This document shows positions 1 to 7,477 of a DNA stretch of 64,000 nt, piece by piece. Position 1 is the stretch's first letter, and each line of letters opens with the position of its first letter. The notes under the pieces were generated by a model that was given only the letters and a program-made list of their open reading frames with translations, was not told the origin of the DNA and did not search any database. This DNA is from JALYNX01 sp963749415 (GTDB taxonomy: Bacteria > Actinomycetota > Acidimicrobiia > Spongiisociales > ZC4RG35), in contig CAVVMG010000001.1 in the NCBI GenBank assembly GCA_963749415.1, forward strand, positions 434,001 to 498,000, in the 5' to 3' direction. The position numbers were made by a program, and so were the translations under genes.

Positions 1-83
1 GCGGGGAGACCACGTTCGGTCTCCTTCTCGCCCTTTACCCAACGGATCGCCCGCACCTGCCCGATCCGGCGGAGGCCACATGA
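1..83 (+). CDS. C-terminal end of an unidentified protein (partial)
   Basis: An open frame enters from the left edge (codons from base 3) and stops at TGA 81-83. It overlaps the next gene's ATG in an ATGA arrangement, the usual sign of translational coupling. About 26 residues are visible, ending in PDPAEAT. They are too few to identify a family. The frame could be chance, but the coupling geometry supports a real gene end. Confidence 0.4.
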   Translation, partial: GETTFGLLLALYPTDRPHLPDPAEAT

Positions 84-1426
84 GCACCCCCCTAGGCCGC
101 AACTATTGGAAGCTCTGGGCCGCTTCGGTCGTCTCCAACTTCGGCGACGGGGTCTCCCTGATCGCATACCCATGGCTTGCCTCCGCAGTCACGCGCAACC
201 CGGTACAGATCGCACTGGTCGCCGTGGCCACCAGGCTCCCCTGGCTGATTTTCACTCTTCCCGCCGGCGTCATCACCGATCGGGTGGACCGCAAGAGGCT
301 CGTTGCCTGGATGGACGTGGCCCGATTCGTGATCACCTTTGGCGTGGCACTCGCAGTCTTCGCTGCCCAGGGTCAGCTGGCCAGCCCTGAAGAGATCGCC
401 GCCGGGACCGCGCCACCACCCGCCAACTCGACACTCCTGTTGATTGCGATCTACACCGCGGCGCTCCTGCTCGGGCTCGCCGAAGTGCTCAGAGACAACT
501 CGGCCCAGACCCTGATGCCGGCGATCGTCGACAAGGAGAACTTGGAGAAGGCCAATGGGAGGCTGTGGGGCGCCGAGGTGGTCATGAACTCCTTCGTCGG
601 CCCGCCTGTGGCGGGATTCCTGTTGGCCATCGCCTTCTCACTTCCGTTCTTCGTCGATGCCGGGACCTTTGCCGTGGCTGCGGCTCTGATATTCACCATC
701 GGAGGTCAGTTCCGCCCCAAGCGGGCGGTAGGGGCGGAAGCCACACCGTCTTCGTTCTGGGGTGAGTTGAAGGAGGGTTTTCGCTGGCTGTGGCATCACC
801 CTCTGTTTCGACCAATGGCGATCGTCCTCGGAATCATCAATGCGATGTCGAATCTCGCCTTCGCCACCGAGGTCTTGTTCGCCCAGGAGATCCTCGACCT
901 GGGAGCCGCCGGCTTCGGGTTGTTGATGACCGCCGGGGCCGCAGGAGCTGTCATCGGATCCTTCGCCGCATCCGGGATCGCGAAGCGGATCGGGCAGGGC
1001 CCTTCACTCTTTCTCACCCTCGGTGTCGGCGCCGTTTCCACACTGGTCGTCGGGCTGACGTCGTCGGCCACCGTCGTCTGGGTGATGATCGTCCTCGGAG
1101 CGCTCACCGGGACCTTGTGGAATGTGATAACCGTGTCTCTTCGCCAGGCCCTCATCCCCGACCACTTGTTGGGAAGGGTCAACTCGGTCTACCGCTTCTT
1201 CGGGTGGGGAATGATGCCCCTCGGCGCGCTTTTGGGAGGGGCGATAGTTGCCATCACCGAGCCGCTGGTCGGCAGGGAGTGGGCATTGCGCGCGCCGCTG
1301 CTGTTCGCTGCCGCGGTGAACGTTGCGGTCATCTTCTACGCAGTGCCCAACCTGAACAGCCGCCGGATCGAAGAGGCAAAGCAGATGGCGGGTCAGGAGT
1401 CGGGCGGCGACTCTCCGGGAGTCTGA
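80..1426 (+). CDS. MFS transporter, probable drug/metabolite exporter
   Basis: 448-residue polytopic membrane protein of the major facilitator superfamily, the usual length for a 12-helix carrier. After helix 2 the loop GVITDRVDRKRL (about residues 63-74) is the MFS A-type motif. A second half with similar hydrophobic periodicity follows a hydrophilic central linker near residues 215-235 (PKRAVGAEATPSSFW). Such proteins move small molecules across the cytoplasmic membrane in exchange for protons; the substrate is unknown. The ATG overlaps the preceding stop by 4 bp and has GGAGG at 70-74 in front. The 3' end overlaps a convergent gene by 34 bp. An enterobactin-exporter-like (EntS) subgroup is possible from the general look but not proven. 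Confidence 0.85.
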   Translation: MSTPLGRNYWKLWAASVVSNFGDGVSLIAYPWLASAVTRNPVQIALVAVATRLPWLIFTLPAGVITDRVDRKRLVAWMDVARFVITFGVALAVFAAQGQLASPEEIAAGTAPPPANSTLLLIAIYTAALLLGLAEVLRDNSAQTLMPAIVDKENLEKANGRLWGAEVVMNSFVGPPVAGFLLAIAFSLPFFVDAGTFAVAAALIFTIGGQFRPKRAVGAEATPSSFWGELKEGFRWLWHHPLFRPMAIVLGIINAMSNLAFATEVLFAQEILDLGAAGFGLLMTAGAAGAVIGSFAASGIAKRIGQGPSLFLTLGVGAVSTLVVGLTSSATVVWVMIVLGALTGTLWNVITVSLRQALIPDHLLGRVNSVYRFFGWGMMPLGALLGGAIVAITEPLVGREWALRAPLLFAAAVNVAVIFYAVPNLNSRRIEEAKQMAGQESGGDSPGV

Positions 1427-1962
1427 GCGAGGACGTCCTCGGACCTGGCCTCGTCACCCTCGCCGGGAGGTTCCACCTCACCCTCTCCTTCACTCCGATC
1501 CTCGTCCCGGCCTCCGAGTACCCAGAAGGCAAGGGCCGCAAGAGAGGCGGCGCCAAAAGCAACGGCAAGCCACCCCCACCCGACAGTGTCCTCACTCAGC
1601 CCATCATCGCTGGTGGTGCCGGTGCCGGCATCCTCCAGCTCGACACCGAGATCGGTGAGAGCGACGGCCTGAGACTGGCTGGACACTTCGCCCAGCGCCT
1701 CGAAGACGACCTGGTAGTCGGCAGGCTTGACCTCGGTGGTGATCCCGTAGACACCCTCGCCGCGCTGGAGCAGCGGCAGCGCCAGTGGTTGCTCGCCGGT
1801 GAGGGCGAGATGGGCGACGACCGCGTCCACTTCGCCCTCCACGCCGACCTCGAGCTCGATGGTCATCGACTCGTCGTCGATCGACACCACCTCGGCATGG
1901 GCAGACCCGAAAACACCACCCAACTCGACGGAGAGGAAGAGAAGAGCACTCAGAAGGCGCAT
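1393..1962 (-). CDS. Secreted, C-terminally membrane-anchored protein of unknown function
   Basis: 189 residues. An N-terminal signal peptide ends near SAHA (about residue 23). A beta-rich extracellular domain of about 100 residues follows, then an acidic/threonine-rich linker, one transmembrane helix at about 127-150 and a short, very acidic cytoplasmic tail. The architecture resembles CopC/YtkA-like small extracytoplasmic domains tethered to the membrane, but I see no metal-ligand pattern and do not assign a family. The gene is convergent with the MFS gene and overlaps it by 34 bp. Confidence 0.6.
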   Translation of the reverse strand: MRLLSALLFLSVELGGVFGSAHAEVVSIDDESMTIELEVGVEGEVDAVVAHLALTGEQPLALPLLQRGEGVYGITTEVKPADYQVVFEALGEVSSQSQAVALTDLGVELEDAGTGTTSDDGLSEDTVGWGWLAVAFGAASLAALAFWVLGGRDEDRSEGEGEVEPPGEGDEARSEDVLAQTPGESPPDS

Positions 1963-1971
1963 TCGAGGATG

Positions 1972-2785
1972 CTACGCCTTGGTCCCGACATTCGGGCTAG
2001 GCCACTGCCCCCTGGAGGAGAGCAGCTCCTTGAGGAGGTCCGGCCGGTCGGTGATGATCCCGTCGACCCCGATGTCGAGGAAAGCTGCCATCTCCCCCGG
2101 GTCGTTCACTGTCCAGACATGGACCTGGAGGCCATTGAGCATGTGCCGTGTCCACCAGCCGTCGGTCGACCACCCTCACCCCCCGGGTCTGAGCGGGGAG
2201 CTGGAGCACGGATGCGCTCTGCCTTCCCGGCGCCCGCCCCACCCTCGAGCCCAGGAGCCATCTCCTGCTCAGGATCGGGCCACTCGACGTCGGCACCTCG
2301 CCTGCGGTTGCAAGCCGGAACTCGTCGAGGCGCCGATCGGAGAAGGAGCCCACGATCAGCCGATCGTGAAGCGTGAGCCGCTCGATGAGTGCCACCAATG
2401 GCCGCACGACTCCCTCGCCCTTTAGGTCGACGATGAACGACACCTCGGGGAACGAGGTGATTGCCTCTTCGAGGCTGGGGACCCTCACGCTGTTTCCCCG
2501 GAACGGATACCCGCCGTCGAACCGGTGACGGTGGCCGGCATCCAACTCTCGAAGGCGCTCGAACCCCTCGGAGCGGATTGCTCCGACTCCATCGGTGGTC
2601 CGATCGAGGGTGTCGTCGTGAAAGCAGACCACGACGTCGTCCGCCGTGACATGGAGGTCGGTCTCCAGGAACCGGTAGCCGAGCCCCACGGCCCCAGCGA
2701 AGGCCTCCATCGTGTTTTCGGGCCACAGGTGGCGGCTGCCCCGATGGGCGATGGCCACCGGAGGAGCCCATTGTTCGGGGAGCAT
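1972..2785 (-). pseudogene. Glycerophosphodiester phosphodiesterase, frameshifted
   Basis: GDPD-family TIM-barrel enzyme, which hydrolyses glycerophosphodiesters to glycerol-3-phosphate and an alcohol. The N-terminal half shows the family hallmarks in order: AHRGS, PENT, ETDLHVTAD and FHDDTLDRTTDG. The C-terminal hallmarks VHVWTVND and GVDGIITDRPDLL lie in a different frame. Removing one base near 2134 joins AHAQ to GLQVHVWTVND perfectly and gives a full-length protein of about 270 residues ending at 1972. I use the ATG at 2785 (MLPEQWAPP): the outer ATG at 2824 lies upstream of the HU terminator hairpin and would add unrelated residues. Either a recent single-base insertion or a sequence error. 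Confidence 0.75.
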
Positions 2786-2802
2786 CCCGCCAAAGTAATG
2801 GA

Positions 2803-2819
2803 CCCCGCCAGAGGCGGGG
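2803..2819 (-). terminator. Hairpin terminator after the HU gene
   Basis: Perfect 7-bp GC stem (CCCCGCC/GGCGGGG) with a 3-base loop, 26 bp past the HU stop codon. The T-tract is weak (CCATTACTTT on the minus strand), so termination may be partial. Confidence 0.55.
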
Positions 2820-2844
2820 CCCATGAAACTCCCGGTTGGTGTGG

Positions 2845-3138
2845 TCAGAGGGACACGCGGTCCTTGAGACCCTTTGAAGCGGCGAAGTGCGCGTAGTTCT
2901 TCGCCGGAATGGTGATCGTGGCCCCGGTTGCCGGATTCCGGCCCTGACGGGCGGCACGGGACTTGGTGCTGAAGTTGCCGAAACCGGTGATGTTCACCTT
3001 GCCGCCGGCATCGAGCTCGACAGCGATGATCCCCTCTCCGGGCTTGGTGGAGAAGATGACCTCGATGATCTCGGCCGCCTTCGCCTTCGATACGTCTGCT
3101 TTGTCGGCGAGTTTGTCCGCCATCTCGGATTTGTTCAC
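2845..3138 (-). CDS. hupB: HU-family DNA-binding protein
   Basis: 97-residue histone-like nucleoid protein that binds and bends DNA non-specifically as a dimer. The sequence covers the whole HU fold: the N-terminal helical dimer region (MNKSEMADKLADKADVSK) and the beta-arm signature GFGNFSTKSRAARQGRNPAT. The length is standard for HU. It lacks the long Lys/Ala-rich C-terminal tail found in mycobacterial and streptomycete HupB. Monocistronic by context, with a hairpin terminator just downstream and a divergent crotonase gene on the other side. Confidence 0.93.
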   Translation of the reverse strand: MNKSEMADKLADKADVSKAKAAEIIEVIFSTKPGEGIIAVELDAGGKVNITGFGNFSTKSRAARQGRNPATGATITIPAKNYAHFAASKGLKDRVSL

Positions 3139-3267
3139 GAGCCCTCCTTGTGGGTCGCCTATCGGCCGCCGCCTACGCGGCCAAACCCTGTAACCATAGG
3201 CGCTGCCTCAGAAAAAACCCATCATTGCTTGATCATTAGTCTGAACCGGCCGCACCGAGGAGAACAC

Positions 3268-4047
3268 TTGGCTGTCGATTACGCGATCGATGACGGGATC
3301 GCAGTGATCACCCTGAACCGCCCCGATCGTTACAACGCGATCGATCGTTCGCTCAGCGAGGGTCTTCTGGTCTCACTGCAACGCGCAGGATCCGAGGCGC
3401 GGGTCGCGATCCTCACCGGGGCGGGAAAGGGTTTTTGCTCCGGCGCCGACCTGGCCGATCTCGAGGCCGGCTATGCCAGTGGCGAGGGGCCCGACCTATC
3501 CCAGCTCCTCGACCAGGTGTTTCATCCGGTGATCCAGGCCGTGGTCGAGTGCGCGGTGCCCACCGTGGGGGCCCTCAACGGTGTGGTGGCCGGAGCCGGG
3601 CTCGGTCTGGCTCTCGCCTGTGACTTGAGGGTGATCGCCGAGGAGGCCTACCTCACCTCCGCGTTCACCGCGATTGGCCTGGTCCCGGACTCTGGGACGA
3701 CCTGGTGGCTGGCCCACCACCTCGGGATCTCGCGGGCCCTCGAGATCACGATGACCAACAGACGGATCGAGGCCGACGAGGTGGTCAGGCTCGGGCTTGC
3801 CGCAGAGGCCGTTCCTGGCGGCGAGCTCTTGGATCGGGCGAGAGAAATCGCCTCGGGGCTCGCCGACCTGGTCCCGGATTCCCTGGTGACCACCCGCCGG
3901 CTGATCACCGGAGCCGCTCACTCCTCATTCCCGGAAGCCCTCGACGCCGAACAGCTCGAGCAGGGCCGACTTGGGAGGACCAAGGAGCACCTGGAAGGGG
4001 TGAAGGCCTTCACCGAAAAGCGCAAGCCTGACTTCCGCAACCCCTGA
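3268..4047 (+). CDS. Enoyl-CoA hydratase/isomerase family (crotonase fold)
   Basis: 259 residues from a TTG start chosen because GAGGAG (3257-3262) sits 5 bp upstream; homologous sequence begins just after it (YAIDDGIAVITLNRP). Oxyanion-hole segments are FCSGADL (about 56-62) and NGVVAGAGLGLALACDL. The catalytic loop reads GLVPDSGTTW, with Asp rather than Glu, the pattern seen in PaaG-type ring-epoxide isomerases and related enzymes rather than classical beta-oxidation crotonase. Acts on a cytosolic acyl-CoA; the substrate is unknown. No other phenylacetate genes are adjacent, so a PaaG role is only a possibility. Confidence 0.88.
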   Translation: MAVDYAIDDGIAVITLNRPDRYNAIDRSLSEGLLVSLQRAGSEARVAILTGAGKGFCSGADLADLEAGYASGEGPDLSQLLDQVFHPVIQAVVECAVPTVGALNGVVAGAGLGLALACDLRVIAEEAYLTSAFTAIGLVPDSGTTWWLAHHLGISRALEITMTNRRIEADEVVRLGLAAEAVPGGELLDRAREIASGLADLVPDSLVTTRRLITGAAHSSFPEALDAEQLEQGRLGRTKEHLEGVKAFTEKRKPDFRNP

Positions 4048-4055
4048 GGCCGCCG

Positions 4056-4463
4056 TCAGGCTTTGATCAGATAGACCTCGATCGTGATCCGGCCCGCCTC
4101 ACCGTGGCCGAAAGCAACCCCGATCTCGTTGTTGAGCCACGCCAGGTCTTCGTTCCCGGTCTGGAACAGGAGCAACTCCTTGGGATCGGCCGACTGGTCG
4201 GGATGGAGGATGGAAACTCCGGTTCCCGTGTAGGCCACGGTCTCCCGCTTCTCACCGATCACCGCGTGGATCTTCAGATCGAGGTTGCCGTCGGATCGGA
4301 CTGTGCTGTAGTCCACACCGCTCACCGGGCGCTCACCCTCCCAATGGGGACCCGTGGCGACCCCTTCGAACGGAAAGTCGATGCGCATCCCGAGGGGCGT
4401 TTGGCCGAGGATCCGGCGCTCCAGGCCGGCGTCGATGCTGCAGAACTTCTCGAGGCTGGGCAT
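4056..4463 (-). CDS. DUF3237-family protein
   Basis: 135-residue soluble beta-rich protein. It matches the DUF3237 pattern as I know it: a start near LEKFCSIDAGLE, a middle GxRIDFPFEG segment, the SDGNLDLKIHAVI strand and the C-terminal ITIEVYLIK. The family has no established function; members often act on or bind small hydrophobic substrates. Convergent with the crotonase gene, 8 bp apart. It lies downstream of the phosphoribosyltransferase gene on the same strand and is probably co-transcribed. Confidence 0.7.
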   Translation of the reverse strand: MPSLEKFCSIDAGLERRILGQTPLGMRIDFPFEGVATGPHWEGERPVSGVDYSTVRSDGNLDLKIHAVIGEKRETVAYTGTGVSILHPDQSADPKELLLFQTGNEDLAWLNNEIGVAFGHGEAGRITIEVYLIKA

Positions 4464-4507
4464 GGCTCTCCTGGTGCGTCGGTCCCGGGCAAACTAGTGG
4501 TCTGTCG

Positions 4508-5149
4508 CTAGTGGGCCGCGCGGGAGCGCCGCAGCAGGTCGCTTGCCTCCTCGGTGCTGGTCTGGCTGAAGTCCCGGTACCAGGCCCCAACCGCCATGAA
4601 CCGGTGTGGCCGGTGGAGCACCACGACCCGGTCCGCGACCTGCTCCACGCTGCGCACTGCCTCCGGGGGCGCTACCGGGACTGCAACCCATACCCCTGAC
4701 GCACCTCTGGCCCGGGCGACGTCGATGCCGGCAAGGGCAGTTGACCCGGTGGCCAGGCCGTCGTCGGTGATGATCACCGTGCGCCCGGCCGGGTCGATGG
4801 CATCGGCTACCTCCCGGTATCGGGCGACCCGGGCCGCGACCTCATCGACCTCCTGGCGAGCCGCTGCCTGGAATGCGGCGTCATCGATCCTCGCCGCGGA
4901 GAGCACATCGTGGTTTCGAACCACCACGCCCTGCTCTCCGACTGCACCCATAGCCAGCTCGGGCTGATAGGGCACGCCCACTTTCCGCACCACTAGGACG
5001 TCGAGCTCGCAATCAAGGGCAGCCGCTACTTCGTACCCGACCGGGACCCCACCGCGGGGGAGGGCGGCCACCAGGGGCCGGTCCGGTTCCAGGGCGGCCA
5101 CCGCTTCCCCGAGCCGCGCACCCGCTTCCCGGCGATCGGTGAATCTCAC
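4508..5149 (-). CDS. Phosphoribosyltransferase-fold protein
   Basis: 213 residues from a GTG start, immediately (1 bp) downstream of the kinase stop, so the two are almost certainly co-transcribed. The PRPP-binding loop VIITDDGLATGSTA lies near residues 127-140, and the N-terminal PRGGVPVGYEVA segment is typical of the stand-alone PRTase group often annotated as ComF-like/erythromycin-esterase-associated. The likely chemistry is transfer or recognition of 5-phosphoribosyl groups; the base substrate cannot be read from the sequence. Confidence 0.8.
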   Translation of the reverse strand: MRFTDRREAGARLGEAVAALEPDRPLVAALPRGGVPVGYEVAAALDCELDVLVVRKVGVPYQPELAMGAVGEQGVVVRNHDVLSAARIDDAAFQAAARQEVDEVAARVARYREVADAIDPAGRTVIITDDGLATGSTALAGIDVARARGASGVWVAVPVAPPEAVRSVEQVADRVVVLHRPHRFMAVGAWYRDFSQTSTEEASDLLRRSRAAH

Positions 5150-5150
5150 G

Positions 5151-6137
5151 TCAGCCGTATCGGGAGGCGTACCTCGCCAGCCAGGGCATGACCTGCGCCA
5201 GGTATTGCTCGGTCTCCCCCATGGGCAGCGTGCGGGCGGCGTAGTTCATCAGCATGATCTGGCGGGCGGCGTGGAATCCGTCGAGCTGCTCGTGGTCGTC
5301 GAGGGGCCAGGGCAGGAATTCCTCGTACCCCTTCCGGAACGCCGCCTGGATCTCGGAGGCGCGGTCGTTCGTCCGGGAGGAGTAGAGGCACACCGAGACG
5401 TCCTGGGCAGGGAGCGCGATCATGACGTCCTCGAAGTCGAAGGCGTAGAGGCGGGTTCGGACGGTGTGCACGTTCCACTCATGGAGGTCACCGTGCACCA
5501 CCTGACCGGTCGCCGTCTGCCACGAGGCATCGATCACATTGGTCGCCACCTGACCCGCCTTGTCGATGATCGTGCGCCGGCCCGGGCTGAACACGTGGTC
5601 GAACCGGGCGTCGTAGATGATGATCGGGTCCAGGCCCTGGTCGTAGTAGAAGATCCGGTCCCACTTCCTCATCCCCTCGGGATTCGGTGGTTGCCAGGTC
5701 CGGCCGTGGAGTTGCAGGGAGGCGCACATCTGTCCGAGTTGCCGATAGCCGAAAGCGCCCGCCCCGTCGGCGAGCGGGACTCCAGGCACCCAGGAGAAGA
5801 GGACACAGGGGCGGGTGAGATCACTGTCCGGCTCTCGGGCATCGACGATCATGGCCCCATATCCGGTGGGCACCGGGGCTACGACATCGATATCGGTGTC
5901 CCGGTTCAGGGCGGATAGCCAGGCGACCTCGTATTCGATGTTTGCCCGGGAGTTGCCGAAGGGATCGCCCACCCGGAGCACCATCTGCCGACCCTCATCG
6001 GTGACCACTCGGTACATGACGTTGGAGTGCGTTGCCAGATGCTCGACCTCCCTCAACTCGAAGGGGTAGCGCTCGAGGACCTTCCGCGCAATGGGGAGGA
6101 GGCGCGATGCTTCGGCGGCAATTCGGTGGGCGTCCAT
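5151..6137 (-). CDS. Phosphotransferase of the APH/SrkA kinase-like family
   Basis: 328-residue kinase-like protein. Brenner's motif is VVHGDLHEWNVH (about 213-224) and the metal-binding motif is AFDFEDVMIALP. The length and the FDFED variant resemble SrkA/YihE-type stress kinases and homoserine-kinase-like enzymes more than drug-resistance phosphotransferases. The ATP-dependent phosphoryl acceptor is unknown. First gene of a pair with the phosphoribosyltransferase. Confidence 0.78.
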   Translation of the reverse strand: MDAHRIAAEASRLLPIARKVLERYPFELREVEHLATHSNVMYRVVTDEGRQMVLRVGDPFGNSRANIEYEVAWLSALNRDTDIDVVAPVPTGYGAMIVDAREPDSDLTRPCVLFSWVPGVPLADGAGAFGYRQLGQMCASLQLHGRTWQPPNPEGMRKWDRIFYYDQGLDPIIIYDARFDHVFSPGRRTIIDKAGQVATNVIDASWQTATGQVVHGDLHEWNVHTVRTRLYAFDFEDVMIALPAQDVSVCLYSSRTNDRASEIQAAFRKGYEEFLPWPLDDHEQLDGFHAARQIMLMNYAARTLPMGETEQYLAQVMPWLARYASRYG

Positions 6138-6247
6138 GCTTCAGGTTCGAGGGTGTCGTTGCCAATTCTCGCGGACGTGAAACCCCACTGCGCCACTGCC
6201 CCGTAATTGGGTTGCTGAGAGGTCATAAGTGGACCTCACGCTCCCGA

Positions 6248-7417
6248 TTACGGTGCGAGTAACCGGTCGAGGGCTTCCACGAAGTGGTGATTCTCTTCCT
6301 CATTACCCACGGTGACCCGAAGCCATCCCCGCGACATAGGTCGAATGATCACACCCTCTGCGAAGAAAGCTCTGGCCGTTGCCTCTGAGTCCTCACCGAG
6401 GCGGAAGAAAACGAAATTGGCCTGGCTGTCCGCATGGTCGAGCCCTCGCTCTCCCATCACGCCCAGGAGATGGTCCCGCCCCGAGGCATTGGCCGCGATC
6501 CGCCGCTCCAGCTCGGTGCGGTCCCCGAGTGAAGCCGTCGCCGCCACCTGGGCCACCTGGCTGATGGTGAACGGGGCCTGCGCCTTGCGCAGCTCACCTA
6601 GCGTCTCCGGATGGCCGACGGCATAGCCCACACGGTGCGCCGCCAGGCCATAGATCTTGCTGAAGGTCCTGAGGACCACCAGATTTCTGCGCTCGGCGGC
6701 TACAGGGAGGGCGCTGCGATATGCGGGATCGGTGACGAAATCGTGATAGGCCTCGTCGACGACGACGAGCACACTTTCGGGGACAGCCGCAGCGAATGCC
6801 GCCACTGCGTCCCCGGAAACGATGGTGCCCGACGGATTGTTCGGGTTGCACAGATAGACCACCGTGGTGTCGCCCTGGATCGCCTCGCCGATACCAGCCA
6901 TGTCGTGGACGTGGCCATCGGCGAGCGGAACCTCGATTGCGGCGGCCATCGCCCATGCGGTCACGGTGCGGTACATGACGAAGGAGGGCCAGGCAAAAAC
7001 CGCGCTGGTCCCCGGCCCGCCCACAGCGAGCCCGATGTGACTGAGCAGAGCGACGCTTCCGGCCCCAACCCAAATGTGCTCCCGCGGCACCGCGAGCGAG
7101 TTCGAGAGGGAGCCGGAGAGGGCCACGGTGTCGTTGTCGGGATAGCGGTGCGAAGAGTCGAGTGCGGCGGTCGCCGCCTCGATCACACCGGGGAAGGGCC
7201 CGTCTGGGCTCTCATTCGAGGCGAGCATGACCATCTCGTCCTCGGCGAGCCCGAGATCCCGTGCCGCCTCCTCGATCGGGCGGCCGGGCACATAGCCCTT
7301 CATGGCCGTCAGATCCGGTCGGAAGGTGGGCACGAGCCCCGACGATAGTTTCCCAACACGGGCGGCAACAGGCGTGGCAGACTCGATGGACGATGGTTTC
7401 TGCCGACGTCGAAGCAT
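6248..7417 (-). CDS. Histidinol-phosphate aminotransferase-like PLP enzyme
   Basis: 389-residue fold-type I aminotransferase. Visible landmarks are LASNESPDGP, HRYPDND, YLCNPNNPSG, VDEAYHDF, the PLP lysine in RTFSKIYGLAAHRVGYA, and the C-terminal RPMSRGWLRVTVG arginine region. These are HisC-family signatures (histidinol phosphate to imidazole acetol phosphate, with 2-oxoglutarate). No other his genes are near, so it may instead be an aromatic-amino-acid aminotransferase of the same family (Pat-type). The first 30 or so residues are not family-like; a start at GTG 7333 would also fit. Confidence 0.85.
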   Translation of the reverse strand: MLRRRQKPSSIESATPVAARVGKLSSGLVPTFRPDLTAMKGYVPGRPIEEAARDLGLAEDEMVMLASNESPDGPFPGVIEAATAALDSSHRYPDNDTVALSGSLSNSLAVPREHIWVGAGSVALLSHIGLAVGGPGTSAVFAWPSFVMYRTVTAWAMAAAIEVPLADGHVHDMAGIGEAIQGDTTVVYLCNPNNPSGTIVSGDAVAAFAAAVPESVLVVVDEAYHDFVTDPAYRSALPVAAERRNLVVLRTFSKIYGLAAHRVGYAVGHPETLGELRKAQAPFTISQVAQVAATASLGDRTELERRIAANASGRDHLLGVMGERGLDHADSQANFVFFRLGEDSEATARAFFAEGVIIRPMSRGWLRVTVGNEEENHHFVEALDRLLAP

Positions 7418-7477
7418 CGCCTACCGTCATTCGGGTCGCGGCAGCTCACGGTCACTGCCGCCAAGAAGGAGTCGGCA